This document shows positions 55,654 through 63,091 of a stretch of 64,000 nt of DNA, one piece after another. The DNA is from a virus, in the IMG/VR virus record IMGVR_UViG_3300023184_000024, positions 288,755 through 352,754 of that record; one strand, written 5' to 3'. Under the pieces are notes generated by a model. It saw only the letters and a list, made by a program, of their open reading frames with translations, did not search any database and had not been told where the DNA came from. Positions within the stretch are counted from its first letter, which is position 1, and every line of letters begins with the position of its first letter. The position numbers were made by a program, and so were the translations under genes.

Positions 55654-56688
55654 CTAACTTGCAGTATCGAGCGTAGATTTAATATCTGCAATCATGCGGG
55701 CCACCCAAGCTGTTTTCATTGTTAGATCATAGTTGTGTTCAACAATGGGCTGACACAGTTGATAAATCTTGGCTTGTTCTTGTGTCTGCAAATATGCAAC
55801 TTGCTCTAACATCAATTTTACCCTGACCGATATATCGGGCTCCGAGTCGTAACTTTCATCAATGATGCCATGAAATGTTTGAAATCCAAGCTTTCTTAAA
55901 TTATGCAGATAGTATTGCCCACCGGCAACCACAAACAATCTACGACACATCATTGGTTTTATAATTTTTTCAGTAAAAAAACTAAAACTATTTTCACTTT
56001 GTGTTTCGGCAATTAAACTGTAGGCGCTGTGATTATAAACATCAATTGGCACCAATTGACTTAGACTAACAATGGTAGAATCTACCACAACTTCGGAACC
56101 TGTAAATGTAATTTCATTTTCAGGCAAATCAACAGGCCAAATGAATTGGCTCGACGAGTAATTTCTAAGATCAAGATCCACGTTGGTTGGATAATAAGTT
56201 ACTATGTTCTGACTGTGGTCCATTGAGTCATAAACCATTGATCTATGCACCTTGCGCCGGCCCAACAAAACATCAAAGAATTTGTCCTTGGGCAACACGT
56301 TGCTGACTTTGGGCAACCAATTTTGCTGTGTGTGATAAAAATCAGTGGTGCTCCAAAAGAAATAATAATGAAACTTGACCTGACTATGCCCGGGAGTCCA
56401 ATTTAAAATGCCGGCAATGTAAAAAACTACGTTTGGCCTATCAAATTTTTTGCACCAATGATCGTCGATGAATTCGGGCAAGAACACCAAGGCCTTGCTG
56501 GCATGCGACACTATTTTTTCCAGTTCAGATTCAGTGTCATTGCCAAAGTCTTGTGTTTCCCACAAAGCAACACACTCATTGCTGGGCAATGACAACCAAA
56601 CGTCAAGATCATTGACTATGTTGCCATCAACGCCGGTTTCTTCAAACCAGTATTGTAGATTTGGATTGCTGATATAAATGTGTTTCAC
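55654..56688 (-). CDS. Glycosyltransferase-like protein, family copy C
   Basis: A 344-residue protein starting at GTG 56688. The shared block is at about residues 230-290: FSFFTEKIIKPMMCRRLFVV, then LRKLGFQTFHGIIDESYDSEP. The N-terminal half is beta/alpha-like with Trp and His (VKFHYYFFWSTTDFYHTQQNW). A GT10/exostosin-like role is inferred. A TAAATA on the minus strand ends 4 bases before the start, leaving no room for a Shine-Dalgarno sequence. Confidence 0.6.
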   Translation of the reverse strand: MKHIYISNPNLQYWFEETGVDGNIVNDLDVWLSLPSNECVALWETQDFGNDTESELEKIVSHASKALVFLPEFIDDHWCKKFDRPNVVFYIAGILNWTPGHSQVKFHYYFFWSTTDFYHTQQNWLPKVSNVLPKDKFFDVLLGRRKVHRSMVYDSMDHSQNIVTYYPTNVDLDLRNYSSSQFIWPVDLPENEITFTGSEVVVDSTIVSLSQLVPIDVYNHSAYSLIAETQSENSFSFFTEKIIKPMMCRRLFVVAGGQYYLHNLRKLGFQTFHGIIDESYDSEPDISVRVKLMLEQVAYLQTQEQAKIYQLCQPIVEHNYDLTMKTAWVARMIADIKSTLDTAS

Positions 56689-56692
56689 AGTG

Positions 56693-56698
56693 TATTTA
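56693..56698 (-). promoter_or_regulatory. Candidate late promoter on minus strand
   Basis: TAAATA on the minus strand, ending 4 bases before GTG 56688. Confidence 0.35.
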
Positions 56699-56751
56699 CT
56701 GCTGGTCGTTATAGTAAGTGTAAATCAACAACAACGGGTGCTAACTACATA

Positions 56752-57459
56752 ATGATTGAATTTATAACAATGTTGGTAATGACACACATTACCATTCTAT
56801 GTGTCACATTGTATCTGCATCGTAGCCAAGCTCACAAGTCAGTTACGTTCCATCCAATTGTTGCACACGCCATGAGATTTTGGCTATGGATGACTACCGG
56901 ACAAATTACCCGACAATGGGTAGCGGTACATCGCAAGCATCACAGATTCACAGAAGTACACGGTGATCCACACAGCCCGCATGTGTTTGGTTTTTGGCAT
57001 GTGCTGTGCAAAGGTGCTGTGCTGTATCATACTGCCAGTAAAGACTCGGCAATGGTGGCACAATATGGTGCTGGCACACCCGATGACTGGATTGAACGCA
57101 ATGTTTATTCCAAGCATAGTAGACTGGGCATTGCGTCAATGCTGTTGATCAATATAGCTGTGTTTGGTGCATGGGGACTACTAATATGGGGCATACAAAT
57201 GATATGGATCCCATTCTGGGCCGCCGGTGTCATCAATGGAGTGGGACATTGGCTGGGGTACCGCAATGGCGAAACCAAAGACCACAGTCAAAATATCAGT
57301 CCCTGGGGTATCGTTATTGGCGGAGAAGAACTACACAACAATCACCACATTAACCCTGCCAGCCCCAAATTGAGTAGCAAGTGGTGGGAGTTTGATATAG
57401 GATGGGCGTGGATACGTGTGCTAGAGATGGTCAAGTTGGCCAAGGTGCGCACAGTTTAG
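56752..57459 (+). CDS. Membrane fatty-acid desaturase
   Basis: A 235-residue acyl-lipid/acyl-CoA delta-9-type desaturase. The three His boxes that hold the diiron center are complete: HRSQAH (near residue 26), HRKHH (near 63) and HNNHH (near 203). Hydrophobic membrane segments lie between them (ITMLVMTHITILCVTLYL, IASMLLINIAVFGAWGLLIW). It would add double bonds to host lipid and so change membrane fluidity. Length is slightly short but all boxes are intact. Phage desaturases are unusual; similar ones are known in a few marine phages as far as I recall. Confidence 0.9.
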   Translation: MIEFITMLVMTHITILCVTLYLHRSQAHKSVTFHPIVAHAMRFWLWMTTGQITRQWVAVHRKHHRFTEVHGDPHSPHVFGFWHVLCKGAVLYHTASKDSAMVAQYGAGTPDDWIERNVYSKHSRLGIASMLLINIAVFGAWGLLIWGIQMIWIPFWAAGVINGVGHWLGYRNGETKDHSQNISPWGIVIGGEELHNNHHINPASPKLSSKWWEFDIGWAWIRVLEMVKLAKVRTV

Positions 57460-57492
57460 TGATCATTCACTAGAGAAAAATACCAAAAGATG

Positions 57493-57521
57493 TTGCACTG
57501 CAACATAAATAATGTTACAAT
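57493..57521 (+). promoter_or_regulatory. sigma70-type promoter for phasin-like gene
   Basis: TTGCAC (57493-57498), 17-bp spacer, TACAAT (57516-57521). The leader begins with a stem (ATAGGG 57527-57532, CCCTGT 57549-57554) and ends in GCTTAATAGGAGAAAA, the same block as before hsp20. Confidence 0.75.
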
Positions 57522-57581
57522 AGAACATAGGGTGCTGAATAGGTCGGGCCCTGTAGTAAACTCGCTTAATAGGAGAAAATT

Positions 57582-57854
57582 ATGTTTACATTAGACGCAA
57601 CAATCGACGCCGTACAAACCGGTAAAAAACAATTTGTCAAGACATTTGTCCAGAACGAAAAAATTGCAGACGCAATGAACACTTTCATTGATGAGCAAGC
57701 CTCTTACACAAAGAAAGCTGCCAAAGTTGGTACAGATACATTTGCTACATTAGCCAGCGAAATGGTTAAAACCACACAAGAAGCCATGAAGTTTGACTAC
57801 ACCAAGTTTGGTGAAGGTATCATGAAGGCTTATACAGCTACTACCAAGAAGTAA
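57582..57854 (+). CDS. Phasin-like protein
   Basis: A 90-residue, almost wholly helical protein (QFVKTFVQNEKIADAMNTFI, TKKAAKVGTDTFATLASEMV). The composition and the length of the amphipathic helices fit the phasin family, which coats polyhydroxyalkanoate granules in beta- and alpha-proteobacteria. A host carbon-storage link is possible, but small helical proteins can mimic this. It has a strong host-type promoter, a 5' hairpin and the same AGGAG block as hsp20, suggesting high, perhaps early or stress-like, expression. Confidence 0.55.
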   Translation: MFTLDATIDAVQTGKKQFVKTFVQNEKIADAMNTFIDEQASYTKKAAKVGTDTFATLASEMVKTTQEAMKFDYTKFGEGIMKAYTATTKK

Positions 57855-57863
57855 TTCTGGTTA

Positions 57864-57881
57864 ATTAGTCGCTAGACTAAT
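57864..57881. promoter_or_regulatory. Palindrome overlapping a -35 box (possible operator)
   Basis: ATTAGTC (57864-57870), GCTA, GACTAAT (57875-57881). It overlaps the likely -35 box TAGACT (57873-57878) of the next gene. No T-run follows, so an operator is more likely than a terminator. Confidence 0.45.
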
Positions 57882-57901
57882 AAATCCTGTTTGTGTATAA
57901 T
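57873..57901 (+). promoter_or_regulatory. sigma70-type promoter, start codon at predicted +1
   Basis: TAGACT (57873-57878), 17-bp spacer, TATAAT (57896-57901). ATG 57908 starts 7 bases after the -10 box, predicting a leaderless mRNA. The -35 box is weak. Confidence 0.6.
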
Positions 57902-57907
57902 AGATAC

Positions 57908-58150
57908 ATGAACAGGATTTTTCTTTTGTGCTTGCTATTTCTAGTTGGGTGCGCTCAGGTACCCAGAATGCCACCGGATGTGGCAGCCATGCCCGACGAC
58001 TGCGCAAATCGACAAGCCATCATCAGATGGTTAGATTCTTTGGTTCAGGTTCCTAAATCAACTTTTGAAAATGAGCATGAATATGAACAAACTCGCAGTA
58101 AAATCAAAGCTCGCATTTGGAGCATTCGTTACAATTGTCAGCGTGTTTAA
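57908..58150 (+). CDS. Small lipoprotein
   Basis: An 80-residue protein. MNRIFLLCLLFLVGCAQVPR is a clear lipoprotein signal with lipobox LVGC. The mature part is short, helical and charged (NEHEYEQTRSKIKARIWSIR). It is placed in the envelope or anchored to the outer membrane. ATG 57908 is preferred over an in-frame GTG at 57893 because it matches the predicted transcription start. It begins a cassette of five envelope proteins. An o-spanin is possible, but the partner is not obvious. Confidence 0.7.
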   Translation: MNRIFLLCLLFLVGCAQVPRMPPDVAAMPDDCANRQAIIRWLDSLVQVPKSTFENEHEYEQTRSKIKARIWSIRYNCQRV

Positions 58151-58421
58151 TGTAGGATGCGCCAATTACTCGCCGGTGATGAGTTCACACCTGGACTCTT
58201 TTCAAATCGATTGTAGAATTAAAGAACAGCAAGTTCGATTTTTGCAGTCAATGAGAAACACAAACAATGAAAAGTTCAATGCCAGGGCCACTAATGCAGT
58301 GATGCCCTGGACAATGATCACTGACTCATCAAATTACCAGCATCGACAAGGTGTACAAACTGGATACAACGACTGGGTCATCAATCAACTGTTGCTTAGA
58401 TTAGGATATGATTGCCCATGA
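58071..58421 (+). CDS. Second small lipoprotein
   Basis: A 116-residue protein, starting at one of three close in-frame ATGs (58071, 58077 or 58083) within the previous gene. LAFGAFVTIVSVFNVGCANY gives a lipobox VGC. The mature part contains an RIKEQQVRFLQSMRNTNNEK helix and a C-terminal CP. It overlaps the previous lipoprotein by about 80 bases in a different frame. Start choice is uncertain. Confidence 0.65.
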   Translation: MSMNMNKLAVKSKLAFGAFVTIVSVFNVGCANYSPVMSSHLDSFQIDCRIKEQQVRFLQSMRNTNNEKFNARATNAVMPWTMITDSSNYQHRQGVQTGYNDWVINQLLLRLGYDCP

Positions 58422-58981
58422 AAAAACATTACATTGCAATTGCTGTGTTGATTTCAATGCCAGCTTGGTCAAACAATTGTGTGATGCAGGAACGTACCGT
58501 TACTCAAAATGATGTAAAAATTTTAGAGAGAAGCACCATACGTCGTGATGTGGTCCCTGCACAAAACGGGCGTAAGTGCATAGTGGATTTTCGTGCTCGA
58601 GTAGGCAGTGAATGGCACACAGCATTTGGTGAACACATCTGGCCTGGAGATCGTCCCAGTGAAGAAGCCTGTTTGGTTGCAGTAAAACGAGCCGAAGACA
58701 GTGTTCGCGAACGTGTGGGTCGTACATCATCAATGAGTGAAAGAATTTTGGTTTGTAAAGATCGTCCCGAATTAGAAACACTGCGCCAAACCCAAATTGG
58801 CACAGTTGGTGATGCAGGGCAGTTTAGAATCCATCCCAATTACCCCAATCGATTTTATCACAACGGTGCCCAATGCCGTTGGTTTGTAGAACCAATGTTC
58901 AATGGTAGAGATATCCAAAATTTCCAAGGTGTGGCCTGCGAAGTTCGGGACAACAAGTGGGTAGTTGTGGACAAATTTTAA
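58418..58981 (+). CDS. Secreted protein of unknown function
   Basis: A 187-residue protein with a signal peptide (MKKHYIAIAVLISMPAWSNN). The mature part has six Cys in well-separated positions, which suggests disulfides, and a beta-rich core (RDVVPAQNGRKCIVDFRARV, EWHTAFGEHIWPGDRPSEEA). It resembles no family I know with confidence. It overlaps the previous gene by 4 bases. Confidence 0.7.
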   Translation: MKKHYIAIAVLISMPAWSNNCVMQERTVTQNDVKILERSTIRRDVVPAQNGRKCIVDFRARVGSEWHTAFGEHIWPGDRPSEEACLVAVKRAEDSVRERVGRTSSMSERILVCKDRPELETLRQTQIGTVGDAGQFRIHPNYPNRFYHNGAQCRWFVEPMFNGRDIQNFQGVACEVRDNKWVVVDKF

Positions 58982-58982
58982 A

Positions 58983-59011
58983 TTGACTTGTTATTGTAAT
59001 CCTTGTATAAT
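58983..59011 (+). promoter_or_regulatory. sigma70-type promoter
   Basis: TTGACT (58983-58988), 17-bp spacer, TATAAT (59006-59011). A GAAAGG site lies before ATG 59044. It drives the small membrane gene and the entericidin-like gene. Confidence 0.8.
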
Positions 59012-59043
59012 TTGTAGTATATTGTTAATACTGAAAGGTAATC

Positions 59044-59172
59044 ATGAGTAAGTTTGTTATAGGTACCGTTTTTGGAATAGTACTGGCAACTGTGGGGTTC
59101 GGTGGCATTGCCCGAATGTTGGACCGAGGGGTAGACACTGTTAAAACTCAGACTCAGGAGATAGCAAAATGA
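59044..59172 (+). CDS. 42-residue membrane peptide
   Basis: ATG 59044 has a GAAAGG site upstream. The product has one N-terminal hydrophobic helix (FVIGTVFGIVLATVGFGGIA) and a charged tail. Its stop overlaps the start of the entericidin-like gene (ATGA), so both are probably coupled. Function unknown. Confidence 0.65.
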   Translation: MSKFVIGTVFGIVLATVGFGGIARMLDRGVDTVKTQTQEIAK

Positions 59173-59291
59173 AACTGGCAGTGACAATTTTGTTGGTAAG
59201 TTTGTTGACCGCTTGTGGAACCATTGGCGGAGCAGTAAGTGGAGCCGGTGATGATTTAAAAAAGGCCGGCGATTGGGTTAAAACTCGTTAA
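59169..59291 (+). CDS. Entericidin-like lipoprotein
   Basis: A 40-residue lipoprotein: MKLAVTILLVSLLTACGTIG gives lipobox LTAC, and the mature CGTIGGAVSGAGDDLKKAGD pattern matches small EcnA/EcnB lipoproteins, whose mature segment is Gly-rich with DxKxAG repeats. Entericidin B is a bacteriolytic lipoprotein and EcnA its antidote-like partner. A phage copy could help lysis or stress signalling; the short length makes the match tentative. It is coupled to the preceding membrane peptide. Confidence 0.65.
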   Translation: MKLAVTILLVSLLTACGTIGGAVSGAGDDLKKAGDWVKTR

Positions 59292-59300
59292 GGAAACATT

Positions 59301-59876
59301 ATGAAAAATTTTATTTTATTGGCAATTGTATCAACACTGGCAGCCTGTAGTTCTGCACCCAAGGAAGCTTACGAACGCCGCTCCTATGAAGAAAACAAGC
59401 GGCAAGAGCAGTATGCAGAACGTGCAATTGATCAAGCCCCAAAATGGATGACTGAACTGCCCAAGTCTAATTCGGCTGTGTACCAAAACGGTACCGCTGT
59501 CAGTTCTGACATGAGCATGAGTGTCAACAAAGCAAAAACCATGGCATTTGGCAAGATTTGTATGAGTGCTGGCGGCCGGGTCAATCAACAAAGCAAAGTT
59601 TACCGAACAGACAGTGAAAATGCCAGCACTGAATTTTCAGAATTGGCAGTCAAGAGTTTTTGTCCCAATGTAGACATTACCGGGGTTGAAGTAACAGACA
59701 CCAAGGTCATTGCAGAAGGTGGTAGGTTTAGAACCTATGTACTACTGGCCTTGCCCACAGGCAATGCAAACCCGATGGCACGTGAAAGAGATGCAAAAGA
59801 ACAGCGTAAATCAGCAGAAACACGCAGTCGAGAAGCATTCAAAGAGTTGGACAAGAATGAAGAAAAACTTCGGTAA
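59301..59876 (+). CDS. LPP20-like lipoprotein
   Basis: A 191-residue lipoprotein: MKNFILLAIVSTLAACSSAP, lipobox LAAC. The middle, PKWMTELPKSNSAVYQNGTA and on, then a helical region with KAKTMAFGKICMSAGG, resembles the LPP20 family fold (P-W, then Y-x-G-x-A). The C-terminal 45 residues are a charged helical tail (DAKEQRKSAETRSREAFKEL). It is last in the lipoprotein cassette before a strong terminator. Its function in LPP20-family proteins is poorly known. Confidence 0.7.
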   Translation: MKNFILLAIVSTLAACSSAPKEAYERRSYEENKRQEQYAERAIDQAPKWMTELPKSNSAVYQNGTAVSSDMSMSVNKAKTMAFGKICMSAGGRVNQQSKVYRTDSENASTEFSELAVKSFCPNVDITGVEVTDTKVIAEGGRFRTYVLLALPTGNANPMARERDAKEQRKSAETRSREAFKELDKNEEKLR

Positions 59877-59899
59877 TACTTTAACCATATAAGTATTCG

Positions 59900-59926
59900 A
59901 GCTAGGATCTAAGATCCTGGCTTTTT
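59900..59926 (+). terminator. Intrinsic terminator
   Basis: AGCTAGGATC (59900-59909) pairs with GATCCTGGCT (59913-59922) with one G-T wobble and a 3-base loop, then TTTT. It closes the lipoprotein cassette. Confidence 0.85.
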
Positions 59927-59938
59927 AGTGGAATAATC

Positions 59939-60517
59939 ATGACACAAAGCAAGGACACTGAGGAAGATTACGTAAGCCCGGGACAAAGCCTGCTGGAAGC
60001 AGGCATGTATACACTCATGGGACCCATTGACGATGAGCTAGTGAAGCCTGTGATCGAGTGGATTTTACATGCCAATCATGTTGTTAAAAGAAAGAAAAAA
60101 GAACTTTTATTAATGATATGTAGTGAAGGTGGTGACATGAGCTCGGCATTTGCATTAATTGATGTCATGCAAAGTTCAGGCATACCTATTAAAACAGTGG
60201 GACTTGGTCAAATTGCATCGGCTGGACTGTTGATCTTTTTGGCTGGTACCCCGGGCCGCAGGACCTTGACTCCCAACACCAGTATATTAAGTCATCAATT
60301 TAGCTGGGGTAGTGACGGCAAAGTGCATGAGTTATTTGCTACCATGAAAGAGTTTGAATTAACTCAAAAGCGCATGATAGCGCACTATGTTCGATGCACC
60401 AATCTCAGCGAAGATCAAATACGTAAAAATCTATTGCCGCCACATGATGTTTGGCTTGACGCAAAAGAAGCATTGAAGCTCAACATCTGCGATCATATCA
60501 GTTTGGTAAATCGTTAA
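59939..60517 (+). CDS. clpP: ClpP-like serine protease subunit
   Basis: A 192-residue protein, matching mature ClpP length (193). Catalytic triad: S94 (QIASAG), H119 (LSHQF) and D170 (HDVWLD, aligned with D171 of E. coli ClpP). The Gly-rich strand region EGGDMSSAFALIDVM is also kept. The N-terminal axial loop and the hydrophobic pockets that bind ClpX are not obvious, but the fold is intact. The encoded ClpX (36751) has an IGF loop and could dock. The gene lies far from clpX, so the pair is functionally but not physically linked. It is convergent with the next gene; the stop codons overlap in GTTAAC. Confidence 0.9.
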   Translation: MTQSKDTEEDYVSPGQSLLEAGMYTLMGPIDDELVKPVIEWILHANHVVKRKKKELLLMICSEGGDMSSAFALIDVMQSSGIPIKTVGLGQIASAGLLIFLAGTPGRRTLTPNTSILSHQFSWGSDGKVHELFATMKEFELTQKRMIAHYVRCTNLSEDQIRKNLLPPHDVWLDAKEALKLNICDHISLVNR

Positions 60518-62082
60518 CGACGTTTACGACCCAGTGCTTGGTCAGTGCCGCGTTTGGGGCCTATGCTTCCAGATGCTTTAATATCACTTCTTGGTGGAAT
60601 ATAATCAACAATCTCTCCTGCTTGACTAGGTCCTGGAGTGTCAGTGACTGCAGATTTTTCTGCATTGTCAACAGACTTGGCATCTTTGTTGATGTTAAAC
60701 ACCAGCTTGCCGCCCGAACTTGATGTGGAACTATAACTCTTTTGAGCTTCCAACGTTACTTCCGTGAACAACTTGCTGGGCCAAACTGTGGTAAATCCAG
60801 AAATGACAAACTCTCCTTTGCCCTTTTTGGCTTCGGTGTACATTTGAACAAAGGCCGAGTTGTTTAAAATATCCGCGGCAGCTTCGCTGAAGTTGGTTTC
60901 TAAATTAATTTTATTGACCACTTTATAAGCAATGCTAGACACCATGTGCTCTAGTGGCACAATTTTGCTGGGATCATCGGCTTTGCGCTCTTTGTAAATT
61001 TGTTTCAAGTTATCAGTTAAATCTGTGTTGTCTATGTCAAAATCTTTTTGACCAGCATACTGTTTTAACGTCATTACTTGTTCTGCTTCGGCAGCATCAA
61101 TCATTCCTTGTTCAACTGCCAAGGTCAACGGTCCTGAATAGTGAGTACCGCGATCGATCACTTCTAGTATACGAATAACATCGGCATAATTTTTTCGGAA
61201 TTGAGTCATGCCAGCGTTTTCAAGTTCTCGAACTGATTTTATCAAGTTGACACTGGATGCCATGGCGCCTTTGGCACCTTTGCTAGATAACTTAATTTGT
61301 TTGCCTTCGGGGTTGACCAACAAACTATCATAGAGCTCACCACCAACACTTTGGTTAAAACTCACCACACAATCTCCGTAGCCGGGACCACCTAAAAATA
61401 TTTCTGCGGCCTTGTTGGCATTGCCCTTGACCGGCAAGCCATTGATCAATGCAATGGGTTGAAGCATTTCACAGAAGTAATCACGAAATGCGGCAAAGTC
61501 CATGTTGCCTGCAGGTACCACAATTGGAAAATCAGTTGACTGATTGAATATCACTGCGGCCTTGTACTCATCACTGTTCTTGCCAAATTTTTTGCCTATT
61601 TGTGCAAGTATTGTGGCAGGAGTCTGACTTTTAAAGTCAGTCAGCACATCACTGGGCTTGTATCCTACTTTTTCTTTGCTGCCACGAGCACTGACCTGGC
61701 TGAAGCCCCCGGGAATGTCCACAGTTTGAAAAAAAGTATTTTGTGTGCGAACTGGTTTAATTTCATCTGCAAATTTGGCCAAGTAGCGTCGACCCACTGC
61801 TGTGTCAAATTCTGCAACGCCAAATGCTCCGCCGTTGCCACGTGGGCGATTGATGCGTTCAATTTTACGTCGTAGTTTTTTTTCCAATGCTGAAAAAGCC
61901 TGTTCTAATTCTTCAGTGGAATCATATCTTCCCACATCGGGATAAAATGTTAATCCTTGAAAAACTATCTGGTCGTCTTGGTCTTTGGAACCAATGCGTG
62001 TGAATTGGTCGCTGGGATTTCGTGCACTAAGTCCGCGAGCTTCGGTTATTACAGTATCAACTAGGTCTATTAAATGGCGCAT
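60514..62082 (-). CDS. Putative packaged or structural head protein, ALGRxRR tail
   Basis: A 522-residue protein from ATG 62082 (an upstream in-frame ATG exists at 62112). MRHLIDLVDTVITEARG contains ITE-A, a good match for the [LI]-x-E prohead-protease rule. The rest mixes helical and beta segments (VVPAGNMDFAAFRDYFCEML, SVGGELYDSLLVNPEGKQIK) and a Ser/Gly linker, ending in ALGRKRR, which parallels ALGRGRR of the protein at 16459-17325. A virion or injected protein is possible. A TAAATA lies 4 bases upstream of ATG 62082. Confidence 0.65.
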   Translation of the reverse strand: MRHLIDLVDTVITEARGLSARNPSDQFTRIGSKDQDDQIVFQGLTFYPDVGRYDSTEELEQAFSALEKKLRRKIERINRPRGNGGAFGVAEFDTAVGRRYLAKFADEIKPVRTQNTFFQTVDIPGGFSQVSARGSKEKVGYKPSDVLTDFKSQTPATILAQIGKKFGKNSDEYKAAVIFNQSTDFPIVVPAGNMDFAAFRDYFCEMLQPIALINGLPVKGNANKAAEIFLGGPGYGDCVVSFNQSVGGELYDSLLVNPEGKQIKLSSKGAKGAMASSVNLIKSVRELENAGMTQFRKNYADVIRILEVIDRGTHYSGPLTLAVEQGMIDAAEAEQVMTLKQYAGQKDFDIDNTDLTDNLKQIYKERKADDPSKIVPLEHMVSSIAYKVVNKINLETNFSEAAADILNNSAFVQMYTEAKKGKGEFVISGFTTVWPSKLFTEVTLEAQKSYSSTSSSGGKLVFNINKDAKSVDNAEKSAVTDTPGPSQAGEIVDYIPPRSDIKASGSIGPKRGTDQALGRKRR

Positions 62083-62086
62083 GTTA

Positions 62087-62092
62087 TATTTA
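62087..62092 (-). promoter_or_regulatory. Candidate late promoter on minus strand
   Basis: TAAATA on the minus strand, ending 4 bases before ATG 62082. It also fits the start choice of that gene. Confidence 0.35.
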
Positions 62093-62110
62093 CCAATATA
62101 AGTAGTTAGC

Positions 62111-63091
62111 ATGATTACTATTCGAGTAAATGTGTGCGGAGACCACTGGATAAACCCCGAAGAAGTTCAAGCCCAACTTGACACAGCAGATGCTTTAGAA
62201 CCTGTTGTATTCAACTTTGGTGCCGAAGGTCCTAGCTTGGCGGCAATTGGGCTAATGGACATGATCAACGCCCACTGCAACACCACTGGCAGAAGTTTGA
62301 CATCTCTGCATGTTGTTGCATGGCCGAACACCGCAGAAAAGTTGCAGGTAGGCTCTGTTGAGTTGTGCAAAATCAGTCATTTTTTTAGCAAAAGCGATGT
62401 GTATCGCAGAGACCAATTTTTACCATCCACACACGAACATCTGTTTGGATGTTTTATAGGCCGGCGTACCATAGCTCGTGGCGTGATCTTGTATGACCTA
62501 TGGAAACACCACAAACAACACACATTGTTGAGTTGCATGTACAACAGAAATATAAATGTATGGGAAAAAAGCAAAGGTAAAAATCTAGAAAGTCTAGACC
62601 AATGGGTGCCAACAGACCAGCAGGCTGACTTTGTTGATTGGTGGAAAAGTTGCCCAGTGTCCAGTATTGATCAACATTCTGTAGCCGATCAATACAGAGA
62701 TGGACAAAACACAAACCTTGATCTTCTAGCGCACTATCATAAATTTGACATAGAGATTGTCTGCGAAACATATACTCTGGGAGAAACTTTTTTCCCCACA
62801 GAAAAAACAATTCGGCCAATAATGGGCAAAAAACCTTGGTTAATTTATGGCCCTGAAAACTATTTGCGCAGACTACAAGAACTTGGATTTCAAACATTTG
62901 ACACACTGTGGAGTGAAGAATACGATCAGTTTTCCGGCCCTGTAAGATGGCAGTACATTCAACAAGTTATACAAAATCTAACCAACTTGTCCACAGCAGA
63001 TCGTTGTGCCCTGCTGGACAAAGCCAGCTTGATCACTGAACACAATTGGAAAGTGCTGGAAGACCTTGCTAGAAAACACAGTACAAAATGA
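62111..63091 (+). CDS. Glycosyltransferase-like protein, family copy D
   Basis: A 326-residue protein. The shared block lies at about residues 225-290: FFPTEKTIRPIMGKKPWLIY, then LQELGFQTFDTLWSEEYDQF. The first 60 residues (MITIRVNVCGDHWINPEEVQ) and a central region with HHKQHTLLSCMYNRN look like the acceptor side. GT-B-type sugar transfer is inferred. Its stop overlaps the next gene's start (ATGA), so D and E are probably cotranslated. Its start codon shares CATG with the opposite-strand upstream alternative start. Confidence 0.65.
   Translation: MITIRVNVCGDHWINPEEVQAQLDTADALEPVVFNFGAEGPSLAAIGLMDMINAHCNTTGRSLTSLHVVAWPNTAEKLQVGSVELCKISHFFSKSDVYRRDQFLPSTHEHLFGCFIGRRTIARGVILYDLWKHHKQHTLLSCMYNRNINVWEKSKGKNLESLDQWVPTDQQADFVDWWKSCPVSSIDQHSVADQYRDGQNTNLDLLAHYHKFDIEIVCETYTLGETFFPTEKTIRPIMGKKPWLIYGPENYLRRLQELGFQTFDTLWSEEYDQFSGPVRWQYIQQVIQNLTNLSTADRCALLDKASLITEHNWKVLEDLARKHSTK

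Noticed and set aside
36751-60517. Window as a bacterial chromosome because of ClpX, ClpP, IscU, porin and transporter genes
   Set aside because: Phage-only informational genes, dense gene overlaps, tail genes and repeated phage-type promoters outweigh the host-like metabolic genes, which are best read as acquired.
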